From assembly GCF_024699925.1 (NCBI RefSeq), contig NZ_JAJOMX010000001.1:3510001-3574000 (forward strand): a stretch of DNA of 64,000 bases, given 5' to 3'. Shown here piece after piece: positions 34,946 through 44,093 of the stretch. The position numbers and the translations under genes are program-made. This DNA is from Mesorhizobium sp. J428 (GTDB lineage: Bacteria; Pseudomonadota; Alphaproteobacteria; Rhizobiales; Rhizobiaceae). Numbering within the stretch: position 1 is the first letter of the stretch; every line of letters begins with the position of its first letter. Below the pieces are notes generated by a model. That model was not told where the DNA came from, did no database searches, and saw only the letters and a program-made list of their open reading frames with translations.

Positions 34946-34969
34946 CGGCCGCGGGCGAGGCCGCGGCCG
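34946..34969 (+). promoter_or_regulatory. Intercistronic stem-loop between binding protein and permease
   Basis: The arms CGGCCGCGG (34946-34954) and CCGCGGCCG (34961-34969) form a perfect 9-base-pair stem with a 6-base loop. No T-run follows, so it probably limits 3' decay or partly attenuates transcription, giving more binding protein than membrane components. The 153-base gap that holds it is the longest inside this operon. Function is inferred from position. Confidence 0.45.
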
Positions 34970-35003
34970 TCGCCGAGACTGTCAGATAGGCTGGACGCCA
35001 CGG

Positions 35004-36027
35004 ATGGAATTCCTCAGCTTTCTTGTACGACGCGTTCTCTGGTCGCTTCTCGTTCTCCTGGGATTGTCGATCGTCATCTTTGCGATCGCCCGGGGCATAC
35101 CCGGCGATCCGGCGCGCATTTCGCTCGGACCGTCGGCGACGGTGGAACAGGTGGCGGATCTGCGCAACCGGCTCGGCCTCGACCGGCCCCTGATCGAGCA
35201 ATACGGCCTATTTTTAGGCGGCCTCGTGCAGGGCGATCTCGGCCGTTCGCTGCTGACCGAGCGCCCCGTCGCCTCCGACATACGCGATACGTTCGCGGCG
35301 ACCTTCGAATTGGTCCTCGTCACCATCACCGTCGCGCTTCTCGGCGGCGTGCCGATGGGCGTGGCGGCCGCGACGTGGCGAAACCGCTGGCCGGACCATG
35401 TCGTACAGTTCGTCTCGATCTTCTCGGCGGTCACGCCGACTTTCCTCAAGGCGCTGCTGCTGCAGATCCTGGCCGGCTATGTGCTGCATGTTCTTCCGAC
35501 AACCGGGCGGCTGTCGCCCGGCATCGATTTCTCAGCCGACCTCACGGGAATGATGCTGTTCGATTCCCTCGCTGCGCGGCCGGCCGGACGTGTTCCTGGA
35601 CGGGTTGCGCCATCTCCTTCTGCCGGTGATCGCGCTCTCGCTTGCGTCGATGGGACAGATCGCGCGGATCACGCGGGCATCGATGATCGACGTCTCGGGC
35701 CAAGACTATATCGAGGCGAACCGCGCCTTTGGCGTGCCCGAACATGTGCGGGTGTTCAAATATACGCTGCGGCCAAGCTTCGTGCCGCCGCTGACCATCC
35801 TCGGCCTGCAATTCTCGGCGCTCATCGGCAATGCCTTCGTCGTCGAGCTGATCTTCGCCTGGCCGGGCATGGCCGCCTACGGCATTCGGGCAATCCTGCA
35901 GAAGGACCTGAACGCGGTGATGGGCGTGGTCATGGTCTCCGGCGTGTTCTTCGTCATCGTCAACCTCGTCATCGACATCCTGGTCGGGTTCGTCGATCCG
36001 AGGGTGCGCATCAGGGGGCGCCGCTGA
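35004..36027 (+). pseudogene. ABC transporter permease, DppB type (third importer, frameshifted)
   Basis: The DppB-type permease starts at 35004 (MEFLSFLVRRVLWSLLVLLG) and shows LGLDRPLIEQYGLFLGGL and GDLGRSLLTERPV. At about 35574-35580 (GCTGCGCGGCCGG) one extra base breaks the frame; skipping it gives LAAGRPDVFLDGLRHLLLPV and then the EAA loop DYIEANRAFGVPEHVRVF and the usual DPRVRIRG ending. Repaired, it is about 340 residues. Because of the shift the first half runs on in the wrong frame into the next gene, giving a false 658-residue fusion. The start of the next permease overlaps this stop by 1 base. Confidence 0.88.
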
Positions 36028-36914
36028 TGTCGGATCTCACCCAAGCCATGGAGGAGCCGCAGCGCCTCTCCAACGCCTACCAGAACTGGTACCGCTTCTC
36101 CCGCAATCCGAGCGCCGTCATCGGTGCGGCGATCGTCATCTTCTGCATCCTCGCGGCAATCTTCGCGCCGCTGATCACGCCCTATCCGGAGCATGTCGGC
36201 GCGGTGGTCAACTTCCGCGCCCGACACCTGCCGCCGTCGGCCGAATACTGGTTCGGCACCGACAATGTCGGCCGCGACATCTTCACCCGTGTCGTCTTCG
36301 GCATGCGCATCTCGCTGCTGCTCGCGCTCGTCGTGCTCGGCACGGCGGTGCCGGTCGGCACCGTGCTCGGCCTGCTCGCCGGCTATTACGGCGGCTGGGT
36401 CGAGATCGTCATCATGCGCTTCACGGACATCGCACTGGCGATTCCGGGCCTTGTCATGGTGATGGCCGTTGCGGCGGTCCTGTCGCCTGACCTGCTGACT
36501 TCGATGATCGCGATCGCTGCGCTGTGGTGGACCTGGCATACGCGCCTGATCTATTCGATCACGCGGCAGATCCGCATCCAGGACTATATCGAGGCGGCCG
36601 AGACGCTCGGCGCGAGCAAGTTCCACATCCTTTTTCGCGAGATCCTGCCGAACTGCGTCTCCGCACTCGCGGTCAAGACCTCGCTCGACTGCGGCTTCGT
36701 CATCCTGATCGGCGCGTCGCTGTCCTTCCTCGGCCTCGGCATCCAGCCGCCGACGCCCGATCTCGGCACGATGGTGGCCTCGGGCGCAGCCTTCCTGCCC
36801 AGCTACTGGTGGGAATCGATCCTGCCCGGCTGCGCGATCCTGTTCCTCTCGCTCGGCTTCAACCTGCTCGGCGACGGCCTGCGCGACATGTTCGACGTGG
36901 AGGACGTGCGATGA
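36027..36914 (+). CDS. ABC transporter permease, DppC type (third importer)
   Basis: This 295-residue permease has the OppC-type N-terminal helix (AVIGAAIVIFCILAAIFAPL), the loop AEYWFGTDNVGRDIFTRVVF, an EAA loop DYIEAAETLGASKFHILF and the ending FNLLGDGLRDMFD. The ATG at 36027 shares its first base with the previous stop codon (TGATG), and the stop overlaps the first ATPase start (ATGA). It is the intact partner of the DppB-type permease. Confidence 0.93.
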   Translation: MSDLTQAMEEPQRLSNAYQNWYRFSRNPSAVIGAAIVIFCILAAIFAPLITPYPEHVGAVVNFRARHLPPSAEYWFGTDNVGRDIFTRVVFGMRISLLLALVVLGTAVPVGTVLGLLAGYYGGWVEIVIMRFTDIALAIPGLVMVMAVAAVLSPDLLTSMIAIAALWWTWHTRLIYSITRQIRIQDYIEAAETLGASKFHILFREILPNCVSALAVKTSLDCGFVILIGASLSFLGLGIQPPTPDLGTMVASGAAFLPSYWWESILPGCAILFLSLGFNLLGDGLRDMFDVEDVR

Positions 36915-37756
36915 GCGAGGCCCTTCTCAGCGTCCGCGACCTCTGTGTCGAGTTCACCACCTACAACCAGACCAGCAAGGTGCTGAAAGGCGTCAGCCTC
37001 GATATCCCGGCGCATTCGCAGATCGCGCTGGTCGGCGAGAGCGGGTCGGGAAAGTCGGTCACGATGAAGGCGATCATGGGCCTGCTGCGCCAGCCGCCGG
37101 CGAGGATCACCAAGGGCCAGATCTTCTACGACGGGCGCGACCTGCTGACGATGCCGGACCGCGACCGCATCGCGCTGCGCGGCACGGCGATGTCGATGAT
37201 CTTCCAGGATCCGATGACGTCGCTCAACCCGGTCTTCACCATCGGCGACCAGATGGGCACGATCCTGAAATATGCCGACCGCCGGCTCGGCCGCGGCCGC
37301 AACGGGCGCGAGCGCAAGGCAAGGGTGCTGGAGGTGCTTGGCCAGGTCCGGATGCGCGATCCCGAGCGCGTCTTCCAGTCCTATCCGATCATGCTGTCCG
37401 GCGGTATGCGCCAGCGCGTGCTGATCGCGATGGCGCTGTTGAGCGAGCCGAAGCTTTTGATCGCCGACGAGCCGGGCACGGCGCTCGACGTCACCACGCA
37501 GGCGCAGATCCTGAAGCTCCTGAAGGACCTCGTGGTCGAGCGTGGCCTCGCCCTCCTGATGATCACCCACAATCTCGGCGTCGTGCGCGAGACGTGCAGC
37601 TATGTCTACGTCATGAACAAGGGCGTCGTGGTGGAGCACAGCTCGACGACCGACCTCTTCGCAGCACCGCGGGAAGACTACACGAAGGCCCTGATCGGCG
37701 CCGTGCCGCGCCTCACCGGCGGCACACGCTACGGCAGCGCGGAGGCCGCGACATGA
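36911..37756 (+). CDS. ABC transporter ATP-binding protein, DppD type (third importer)
   Basis: This 281-residue ATPase has Walker [14 protein letters not shown], the Q-loop in [13 protein letters not shown], signature [15 protein letters not shown] and Walker [15 protein letters not shown], with the switch histidine in MITHNLGVV. It lacks most of the long C-terminal extension that larger DppD proteins have. It overlaps the genes on both sides by 4 bases, so the four importer genes are tightly coupled. Confidence 0.93.
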   Translation: MSEALLSVRDLCVEFTTYNQTSKVLKGVSLDIPAHSQIALVGESGSGKSVTMKAIMGLLRQPPARITKGQIFYDGRDLLTMPDRDRIALRGTAMSMIFQDPMTSLNPVFTIGDQMGTILKYADRRLGRGRNGRERKARVLEVLGQVRMRDPERVFQSYPIMLSGGMRQRVLIAMALLSEPKLLIADEPGTALDVTTQAQILKLLKDLVVERGLALLMITHNLGVVRETCSYVYVMNKGVVVEHSSTTDLFAAPREDYTKALIGAVPRLTGGTRYGSAEAAT

Positions 37757-38634
37757 GCCGGCCGATGCTCGAAATCGTCGATCTGTGCAAGACCTTCCCG
37801 GTCCGCTCCGCCCTCGGCCGGGTGACGGGCGAGGTCAAGGCGGTCAGCCATGTCTCGTTCTCGATCGAACGCGGCAAGGTCTACGGGCTCGCCGGCGAAA
37901 GCGGCTCCGGCAAGTCCACCATCGCGCGCATGATCATGGGTCTGACGCCCCCGACCAGCGGCGACATCCTGCTCGACGGCGAGAACATCACGACCGGCAG
38001 CGGTGCGCCGGACCACAAGCGCAAGGTGCAGATGGTGTTCCAGAACCCCGGCTCCTCGCTCAACCCGCGCCGCAGCGTCGCCCAGTCGATTGGCGTGCCG
38101 CTCCACGCTAATGGTTTTCCCCGTGCCGATCGCGCACGGCGCATCACCGAGTTGCTCGACATGGTGCAACTGCCGGCCAACTATGCCGAGCGCTATCCGC
38201 ACGAACTGTCAGGCGGGCAGAAGCAGCGCGTGGCGATCGCGCGCGCGCTCGCCGTCGCGCCGAAGCTGCTCGTCCTCGACGAGCCGACATCCGCGCTGGA
38301 CGTGTCTGTGCAGGCCAAGGTGATCGACCTGCTGGTCGACCTCGGGCGCCAGCTCGACCTGACCTTCCTCTTCATCTCGCACGATCTCAGCCTGATGCGG
38401 AATTTTGCCGAGGAGGTGGGCGTGCTCTATCTCGGCAGCCTTGTGGAGACCGGCGCGACCTCCGCCGTGTTCGAGAACCCGCAGCACGACTATACGAGGC
38501 TGCTCCTGGCGTCCGTTCCGGTCGTCTCGGCCGAGGAGGAGGCCATGCGGCCCAAGATCCCGCTGATCGACGGCGAGATCCCCACCGCCGAACAGCTGCT
38601 TGCGCTCAGGCAGGCGGGGCGAATTCAAGAGTGA
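37753..38634 (+). CDS. ABC transporter ATP-binding protein, DppF type (third importer)
   Basis: This 293-residue ATPase has Walker [15 protein letters not shown]-loop VQMVFQNPGSSLNPR, signature LSGGQKQRVAIARAL and Walker B LLVLDEPTSALDVS, then LFISHDLSLM. The C-terminal tail (LIDGEIPTAEQLLALRQAG) is of the OppF/DppF kind. It is intact, unlike its counterparts in the first and second importers, and so could serve those systems too if their ATPases are really broken. Confidence 0.93.
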   Translation: MSRPMLEIVDLCKTFPVRSALGRVTGEVKAVSHVSFSIERGKVYGLAGESGSGKSTIARMIMGLTPPTSGDILLDGENITTGSGAPDHKRKVQMVFQNPGSSLNPRRSVAQSIGVPLHANGFPRADRARRITELLDMVQLPANYAERYPHELSGGQKQRVAIARALAVAPKLLVLDEPTSALDVSVQAKVIDLLVDLGRQLDLTFLFISHDLSLMRNFAEEVGVLYLGSLVETGATSAVFENPQHDYTRLLLASVPVVSAEEEAMRPKIPLIDGEIPTAEQLLALRQAGRIQE

Positions 38635-38647
38635 CAAAGGAAATGAC

Positions 38648-40195
38648 ATGATCAGGATCGGTATCGATGTCGGCGGTACCAATACGGACGCCGTCGCGAT
38701 GGATTCGTCCGGCGTGATCGCGGGCATCAAGGCGTCCACCACGGCGGACGTGATGACGGGCGTCGTCAACGCGCTGCGCGCGATCCTGGACGCCTCGAAG
38801 CTCGAGGCAGATGCGATCGATGCGGTGATGATCGGCACCACGCATTTCACCAACGCCGTCGTGCAGCGCCGAGACCTGGCGCAGACGGCCGCCGTGCGGC
38901 TCGGACTGCCGGCAACGGCGTCGCTGCCGCCGATGGTCGACTGGCCGGACGACCTGAAGGCCGCCATCGGCAACAATGCCTGGCTGGCTCATGGCGGCAA
39001 CGAGTTCGACGGCCGCCCGGTCTCAGACTTGGACGAGGCGGAGCTGCTCGGCATCGCGGCCGAGATCGCCCGGCGCGGCATCCGCTCGATCGCGATCACC
39101 TCCGTCTTTTCGCCGGTGAGCGCGGAGATGGAGAGGCGGGCCGCCGAGATCTTCGAGAAGGCGATCCCCGGCGTTTACGTCACGCTGTCGAGCGAGATCG
39201 GGCGCATCGGCCTCCTGGAGCGCGAGAACGCGGCGATCATGAACGCCTGCCTGCGCGAACTGTCCACGCATGTCATCGAGGCATTCCGGGCTGCCATCTC
39301 GCAGACCGGCATCAAGGGCCGTTTCTACCTGACGCAGAACGACGGCACGCTGATGGACGCCGCCTTCGCGGAGAAGTTCCCGGTGCTGACCTTCGCATCG
39401 GGGCCGACCAACTCGATGCGGGGCGCGGCCTTCCTGTCGGGCGTCAAGGAGGCGATCGTCGTCGACATCGGCGGCACGACGTCGGACGTTGGATCGCTGC
39501 ACAAGGGCTTTCCACGCCAGGCAACGACGGCGGTCGAGGTCGGCGGCGTGCGGACGAATTTCCGCATGCCGGACGTGTTCTCGATCGGTCTCGGCGGCGG
39601 CTCGCGCGTTGTAGAGACCGCGAACGGCATCGAGGTCGGCCCGACTTCGGTCGGCTATAAACTCCTCCAGGACGCGCTGATCTTCGGTGGCTCGACGCTC
39701 ACCACGTCGGACATCGCGGTCGCCTCGGGCAGCGCCGACCTGGGCGACCGGGCCAAGGTCGCGCATCTCAAGCCGGAGTTCATCGGCAAGGTGCGTGAGA
39801 AGATGCAGCAGATGCTGGAAGGCTGCGTCGAACGCTCCCGCCTCTCCGACACGCCGCTGCCGGTGATCGTGGTCGGCGGCGGGTCCATACTGGTCGACGG
39901 GCGTATCGGCGAGCTCGGTGTGATCAAGCCCAACCACTACGCGGTTGCCAATGCCGTGGGTGCCGCGATCGCGCAGGTCTCGGGCGAGGTCGACCGCGTC
40001 TACGTCCTGTCGCAGACCACGCGCGACCAGGCGCTGGACGATGCGAAGGCGCAGGCGGTGGATGCCGCGGTGGCCGCTGGCGCGGCCCGCGAGACGATCG
40101 AAATCGTGGATGTCGAGGACGTGCCGCTGGCTTACCTGCCGGGCAACGCCACCCGCATCCGTATCAAGGCAGTAGGTGAACTCCATGTCGACTAA
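38648..40195 (+). CDS. Hydantoinase/oxoprolinase family protein (HyuA-like)
   Basis: The 515-residue product matches the hydantoinase A/oxoprolinase family, whose members open cyclic amides such as hydantoins or 5-oxoproline at the cost of ATP. The N-terminus has the actin-like phosphate motif RIGIDVGGTNTDAV and the N-terminal domain motif IGTTHFTNAVVQRR. The core has VVDIGGTTSDVGSL and FSIGLGGGSRVV. It is shorter than typical HyuA (about 690) because the C-terminal domain seems reduced, as in the single-chain group found beside DUF917 genes. It follows the ABC genes after 13 bases and overlaps the DUF917 gene by 11 bases. Confidence 0.88.
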   Translation: MIRIGIDVGGTNTDAVAMDSSGVIAGIKASTTADVMTGVVNALRAILDASKLEADAIDAVMIGTTHFTNAVVQRRDLAQTAAVRLGLPATASLPPMVDWPDDLKAAIGNNAWLAHGGNEFDGRPVSDLDEAELLGIAAEIARRGIRSIAITSVFSPVSAEMERRAAEIFEKAIPGVYVTLSSEIGRIGLLERENAAIMNACLRELSTHVIEAFRAAISQTGIKGRFYLTQNDGTLMDAAFAEKFPVLTFASGPTNSMRGAAFLSGVKEAIVVDIGGTTSDVGSLHKGFPRQATTAVEVGGVRTNFRMPDVFSIGLGGGSRVVETANGIEVGPTSVGYKLLQDALIFGGSTLTTSDIAVASGSADLGDRAKVAHLKPEFIGKVREKMQQMLEGCVERSRLSDTPLPVIVVGGGSILVDGRIGELGVIKPNHYAVANAVGAAIAQVSGEVDRVYVLSQTTRDQALDDAKAQAVDAAVAAGAARETIEIVDVEDVPLAYLPGNATRIRIKAVGELHVD

Positions 40196-41297
40196 GGGCT
40201 ACACACTCACCGAGCGCGACCTCGTCCCCCTCTCGATCGGCGCGGCCTTCCTCGGCACGGGCGGCGGCGGCAATCCCTATCTCGGCATGCTGCGCACCCG
40301 CGAGGTGATCCGCAGCGGCGGCGTCGCGCGCATCGTACCTCTGGACGCGCTTCCGGACGAGGCATGGGTCGGCGCGGTGGGTGGTATCGGCGCGCCGGTG
40401 ATCGGCTTCGAGAAGATCGCCGAGGGCGGCGAGTGCTATCGCGCCATGCGCGCCGTCGAGAATGCTACCGGCAAGACGATGTCCGCGCTGATTCCAGTGG
40501 AGATCGGTGGCGCCAACGCCATGGCGCCGATCATCGCGGCAATGATGGCCGGCCTGCCGGTGATCGACGGCGACGGCATGGGCCGCGCTTTCCCCGAGGG
40601 GCAGATGACGACGTTTTCGATCTATTCGGATGGGCGACGTGACGGACCGGCGGCGCTCGCCGACGACAAGGGCAACGTTGTCGTTCTCCAGCACGCGATC
40701 AACGCCGTGTGGAGCGAGCGCATCATGCGCACCGTCACCGTCGCGATGGGCGCCGGCGCCGGCGCCGCCGGCGCGCCAATGTCGATGGAGTTCGTGCGCC
40801 GCGCCGCGATCCCGAACACCATCACCCAGGCGATCGAGATCGGCCAGACCGTTGTCGACGCGCGCGCTAAGCGCCAGAACGTCGTCGAGCGCGTGGTGGA
40901 GGCGACGGGCGGCACGCTGTTCTTCGCGGGCAAGGTCACCGATATCCGCCGTGAACTCACCGGGGGCTTCTCGCGCGGCCAGGCGGTTATTGCCGGCATC
41001 GATCAGTGGGCGGGCGCCGAGGGCCGGATCGCGATCCAGAACGAGAACCTCGTGCTGTGGATCGACGGCAAACCGGTCATCACCGTGCCCGACCTGATCA
41101 TCAATATTGAGCTCGATACCGGCGAGCCGCTGACCACCGAAGTGCTGCGCTATGGCCAGCGCATCGCCGTCATCGGGCTTCCCGCCCACGATCTCCTGAA
41201 GACGCCGGAGGCGCTGGACGTGATAGGCCCGAAGGCGTTCGGCTATCCCGAGCTCACATTCAGTCCGCTGGCGTTCAAGCGGGCCGCCGCGGCCTGA
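40185..41297 (+). CDS. DUF917 (S-methyl thiohydantoin desulfurase-like) protein
   Basis: This 370-residue protein belongs to the DUF917 family, for which Pfam now uses the name S-Me-THD. The N-terminus is diagnostic: LSIGAAFLGTGGGGNPYLGM, followed by VEIGGANAMAPIIAAMMAGL and DGDGMGRAFPEGQM. The family often sits beside hydantoinase-A-like genes, as here. The probable role is in hydantoin-like heterocycle breakdown, but the exact reaction cannot be deduced. The ATG at 40185 overlaps the preceding gene; a GTG at 40176 is possible. It closes the third importer operon, 57 bases from the convergent xseA gene. Confidence 0.85.
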   Translation: MSTKGYTLTERDLVPLSIGAAFLGTGGGGNPYLGMLRTREVIRSGGVARIVPLDALPDEAWVGAVGGIGAPVIGFEKIAEGGECYRAMRAVENATGKTMSALIPVEIGGANAMAPIIAAMMAGLPVIDGDGMGRAFPEGQMTTFSIYSDGRRDGPAALADDKGNVVVLQHAINAVWSERIMRTVTVAMGAGAGAAGAPMSMEFVRRAAIPNTITQAIEIGQTVVDARAKRQNVVERVVEATGGTLFFAGKVTDIRRELTGGFSRGQAVIAGIDQWAGAEGRIAIQNENLVLWIDGKPVITVPDLIINIELDTGEPLTTEVLRYGQRIAVIGLPAHDLLKTPEALDVIGPKAFGYPELTFSPLAFKRAAAA

Positions 41298-41354
41298 ACG
41301 ATCGCGAAGCCCGGTGGCGGAAACACGCAGCGGACGCTTGCTGCGGGCGACTGC

Positions 41355-42923
41355 TCAGAACAGGTCGCCCTGTCCGCTGGGCGGCTTTGCCGTGCCCGAT
41401 TTCGGCCGTTGGCGTGGCGCCTCGCCGCCGGCCGAGCCGTCACCGGCCACCGCGCTCCTCGTCCCGTCGGCAAACCGCAGCGCAAGGCGCATGCCGTCGG
41501 AGATCTCCGCCGCCCGCTTGGCAAGCGTGCCGTCCTCGTGTTCGACCAGTGCAAAGCCGCGGTCGAGGACCGATTTCACCGACAGCGAATCCACCAGCCG
41601 TGTCGCCTGCGCCAGACGCTTGCGGCGCTCGGCGAGGAGGGCGTCGACCACCCGCGGCAGGCGCAGGGCCGCGCGCTCCAGCCCGCGGCGGGCCTCGGCG
41701 TTTCGGCGGGCGAAAGGTTCGATGGTCAGCCGCGCCGCCGCCGTTTGCAGCCGCAGCCTGCGCCGCTCGAAGTAGGCGTCGGCGCATCTCGGCAATTGCG
41801 CCGCGTTGCGCGCGAGATGCCGGCGCGCTTCCGCGATGCCGCGCTCCAGCGTCGCGGGCGAGAGCCGGATCGCGGAAAGCCGCGCCCTTCGCCGTTCGGC
41901 CGCCGCCACGGCGGCGCGGTCGAGCCGTCCTGCGATGTCGTCGAAGCGCCGGCGCGGCAGGGCGAAGAGCTGGTCCGGCGAGGGCAGGGCGCGCGCCGCG
42001 CTGCGCACCGCCTGCCGCTGCCGGTCGAGATGCCGCGACGTGCAGGTCCTGAGCCGCGCGCCGAGCGAGGTGAGCGTCGCCTCCAGCTCGACCTTCACCG
42101 GCACCGCCATTTCGGCCGCGCCCGTCGGCGTCGGCGCGCGCACGTCCGCCGCGAGGTCGATCAGCGTCCAGTCGGTTTCGTGGCCTACCGCCGAGATCAC
42201 CGGGATGTCCGAGGCTGCCACCGCGCGCACAACCGCTTCGTCGTTGAAGCCCCACAGATCCTCGAGACTGCCGCCACCGCGTGCGACGATAATCACGTCC
42301 GGCCGGGCGATATCGCCATCCTCCGGCAGGGCATTGAAGCCCGCCACCGCGTTTGCCACCTCCGCGCCGGTCGTCTCTCCCTGGACGCGCACCGGCCACA
42401 CCACCACATGCAACGGAAAGCGGTCCGAGATGCGGTGGATGATGTCGCGGATCACCGCCCCCGTCGGCGACGTCACCACGCCGATCACGCGCGGCAGGTA
42501 GGGCAGCAATTGCTTGCGGCCGGCGTCGAACAGGCCCTCGGCCTGCAGCCGGCGCTTGCGTTCCTCCAGAAGCGCCATCAGCGCGCCGGCGCCCGCCGGC
42601 TCCAGGTTGTCGATGACGATCTGGTATTTCGACGATCCGGGATAGGTGGTCAGCTTGCCGGTGGCGATCACCTCCATGCCCTCTTCGGGCCGGAACTTCA
42701 GCTTGCCGAACGTGCCTTTCCAGATCACCGCCTCGATGCGCGACCGGTCGTCCTTCAGCGAGAAATAGGCGTGGCCGGAGGAGTGCGGGCCGCGATAGCC
42801 CGAGATTTCGCCGCGCACCCGCACATTGCCGAACGCGTCCTCGACCGTGCGCTTGAGCGCGATCGAGATCTCGCTGACAGAATATTCGTGCGCGTTGGTC
42901 GGGGAATCGATGGTCTCATCCAT
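41355..42923 (-). CDS. xseA: Exodeoxyribonuclease VII large subunit
   Basis: XseA is the catalytic subunit of exonuclease VII, which degrades single-stranded DNA in repair. The 522-residue product has an N-terminal OB-fold ([20 protein letters not shown], then [20 protein letters not shown]), the catalytic core with [20 protein letters not shown] and [16 protein letters not shown], and a long helical arginine-rich coiled-coil region (about 270-450) ending at [14 protein letters not shown]. The ATG at 42923 is used; a GTG at 42932 is also in frame. It is a housekeeping gene and marks the boundary between the accessory catabolic region and core chromosome. The small subunit gene xseB is not in the window. 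Confidence 0.97.
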   Translation of the reverse strand: MDETIDSPTNAHEYSVSEISIALKRTVEDAFGNVRVRGEISGYRGPHSSGHAYFSLKDDRSRIEAVIWKGTFGKLKFRPEEGMEVIATGKLTTYPGSSKYQIVIDNLEPAGAGALMALLEERKRRLQAEGLFDAGRKQLLPYLPRVIGVVTSPTGAVIRDIIHRISDRFPLHVVVWPVRVQGETTGAEVANAVAGFNALPEDGDIARPDVIIVARGGGSLEDLWGFNDEAVVRAVAASDIPVISAVGHETDWTLIDLAADVRAPTPTGAAEMAVPVKVELEATLTSLGARLRTCTSRHLDRQRQAVRSAARALPSPDQLFALPRRRFDDIAGRLDRAAVAAAERRRARLSAIRLSPATLERGIAEARRHLARNAAQLPRCADAYFERRRLRLQTAAARLTIEPFARRNAEARRGLERAALRLPRVVDALLAERRKRLAQATRLVDSLSVKSVLDRGFALVEHEDGTLAKRAAEISDGMRLALRFADGTRSAVAGDGSAGGEAPRQRPKSGTAKPPSGQGDLF

Positions 42924-43034
42924 GGCCGACACTGATCGGCAAACCTGTCGCTCCAGTCAAGAACACGAAGGGAACATGGCTTGACGCTCTGGTGGTTCCG
43001 CAGGCAGAAACGTCGCCTCGCCGGGGAGAGAAGC

Positions 43035-43493
43035 ATGTCCGAGAAACCGAGCCTCACGCTGCGCCGCCGTCTCGCGGCCGTTCCGAAGCTGGTCTATCGC
43101 GCCTGGACCGATCCAGCGATGATCGTCATGTGGTGGGGGCCGACCGGCGCGAAGACGCTTTCCGCCGAGACAGACCCGCGCCCCGGCGGCCGCTATCACA
43201 TCGTCTTCACCACGCCCGACGGCGAGACCCATGATGTTAGCGGTGAATACCGCGAGGCCGAGGAATTCACCGTGCTGTCCTTCGGCTGGATGTGGCGAAC
43301 CTTGCCGGACCGCGCCTCGTTCGTGCGGCTGACCTTCGCCGATGACGGCAAGGGCGGGACGGATTTCACCATGCGTCACAGCCAGTTCTACGACGAGCCG
43401 GCGCGCGACCGCCATATCCAGGGCTGGACCGGCGCGCTGGACAAGCTGGAGGCGCTGATGGCGCGTCCGGACATCGACAATGTCAATTTTTGA
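43035..43493 (+). CDS. SRPBCC (AHSA1-like) domain protein
   Basis: This 152-residue protein has the AHSA1-type START/SRPBCC pattern: RRLAAVPKLVYRAWTDPAMI, then MWWGPTGAKTL and GGRYHIVF, ending in GWTGALDKLEAL. Such proteins bind small hydrophobic ligands or act as Aha1-like cochaperones; no specific role can be given. The ATG at 43035 follows GGGAGAG. It is divergent from xseA. Its last 20 bases overlap the first half of the repeated GACAT/ATGTC sites in front of parDE. Confidence 0.85.
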   Translation: MSEKPSLTLRRRLAAVPKLVYRAWTDPAMIVMWWGPTGAKTLSAETDPRPGGRYHIVFTTPDGETHDVSGEYREAEEFTVLSFGWMWRTLPDRASFVRLTFADDGKGGTDFTMRHSQFYDEPARDRHIQGWTGALDKLEALMARPDIDNVNF

Positions 43494-43511
43494 CATATAT
43501 TCGTCGATGTC
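43470..43511 (+). promoter_or_regulatory. parDE promoter/operator with repeated GACAT/ATGTC sites
   Basis: Four half-sites alternate: GACAT 43470-43474, ATGTC 43480-43484, GACAT 43492-43496 and ATGTC 43507-43511. A possible promoter lies within them, TCGACA at 43474-43479 and TATATT at 43496-43501 with a 16-base spacer. ParD-type antitoxins bind short inverted repeats over their own promoter, so this array is a good candidate for autoregulation. The first pair lies inside the end of the SRPBCC gene. Confidence 0.55.
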
Positions 43512-43529
43512 GCCAACGGGAGTTGCGCC

Positions 43530-43775
43530 ATGAACGTTTCGGTCGGACCCAAATGGGAAGCCTTCGTCGCGGAAGCCGTCGAATCGGGCCGTTACGGCTC
43601 GGCCAGCGAGATCGTCCGCGAAGGGCTGAGGCTGGTTGAAGAGCGCGAGGCGAAGCTCGCTGCGTTGCGGCAGATGATCGAGGCCTCAATCGCCGAGGGC
43701 GGTGATTACTCAGACGAGGACATCGAACGGGAAATTAATGAGCGGGCCGAGATCTTACGCAGACAGGGCTTCTAG
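43530..43775 (+). CDS. parD: Type II antitoxin, ParD family
   Basis: This 81-residue protein has the ParD/CopG ribbon-helix-helix start (MNVSVGPKWEAFVAEAVESG) and the RYGSASEIVREGLRLVEERE helix typical of ParD, followed by a long acidic C-terminal helix that would wrap the toxin. It is 1 base from parE, the normal spacing. It would neutralise ParE and repress the operon through the GACAT/ATGTC array upstream. Confidence 0.93.
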   Translation: MNVSVGPKWEAFVAEAVESGRYGSASEIVREGLRLVEEREAKLAALRQMIEASIAEGGDYSDEDIEREINERAEILRRQGF

Positions 43776-44093
43776 ATGCGCCGGATCCGCTATCTTGGCG
43801 CCGCGAAACGGGACATTGCCAGGATCTTTGAATTCGTGACGCGAGAGAGTGGAAGTGCGGATATTGGGCTGCGGGTGATCTACCGCATCCGCGAAAAGTG
43901 CAGGAGGCTGGCCATGCTGCCCGGCACCTTGGGGCGCTCACGCTCAGAATTGGCTGATGACCTTCGCAGCGTCGCTTCCGGTTCGTATATTATCTTCTTT
44001 CGCTATCGGGGGAATCTGGTGGAGATCGCAAACGTGATCGAAGGGCACAGGGATTTGCCCTCTGCCATCAACGAGAAGCTCGACCCCAACTGA
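43776..44093 (+). CDS. parE: Type II toxin, ParE/RelE superfamily
   Basis: This 105-residue protein has the RelE/ParE fold pattern: RIRYLGAAKRDIARIFEFVT, then IYRIREKCRRLAMLPGTLGR and the strand SGSYIIFFRYRGNLVEI followed by VIEGHRDL. ParE toxins inhibit DNA gyrase, whereas RelE toxins cut mRNA; sequence alone favours ParE because of the ParD partner. Its stop codon TGA is immediately followed by the stop of the convergent LysR gene, so the two ends share the palindrome TGATCA. Confidence 0.92.
   Translation: MRRIRYLGAAKRDIARIFEFVTRESGSADIGLRVIYRIREKCRRLAMLPGTLGRSRSELADDLRSVASGSYIIFFRYRGNLVEIANVIEGHRDLPSAINEKLDPN

Noticed and set aside
34938..36914. Apparent 658-residue fusion of two permeases
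   Set aside because: It results from the one-base shift near 35576. The region 35580-36027 makes sense only in the other frame, and the second permease has its own ATG at 36027.
41409..42935. 508-codon plus-strand frame opposite xseA
   Set aside because: xseA is unmistakable; the opposite frame is an Arg/His-rich shadow.
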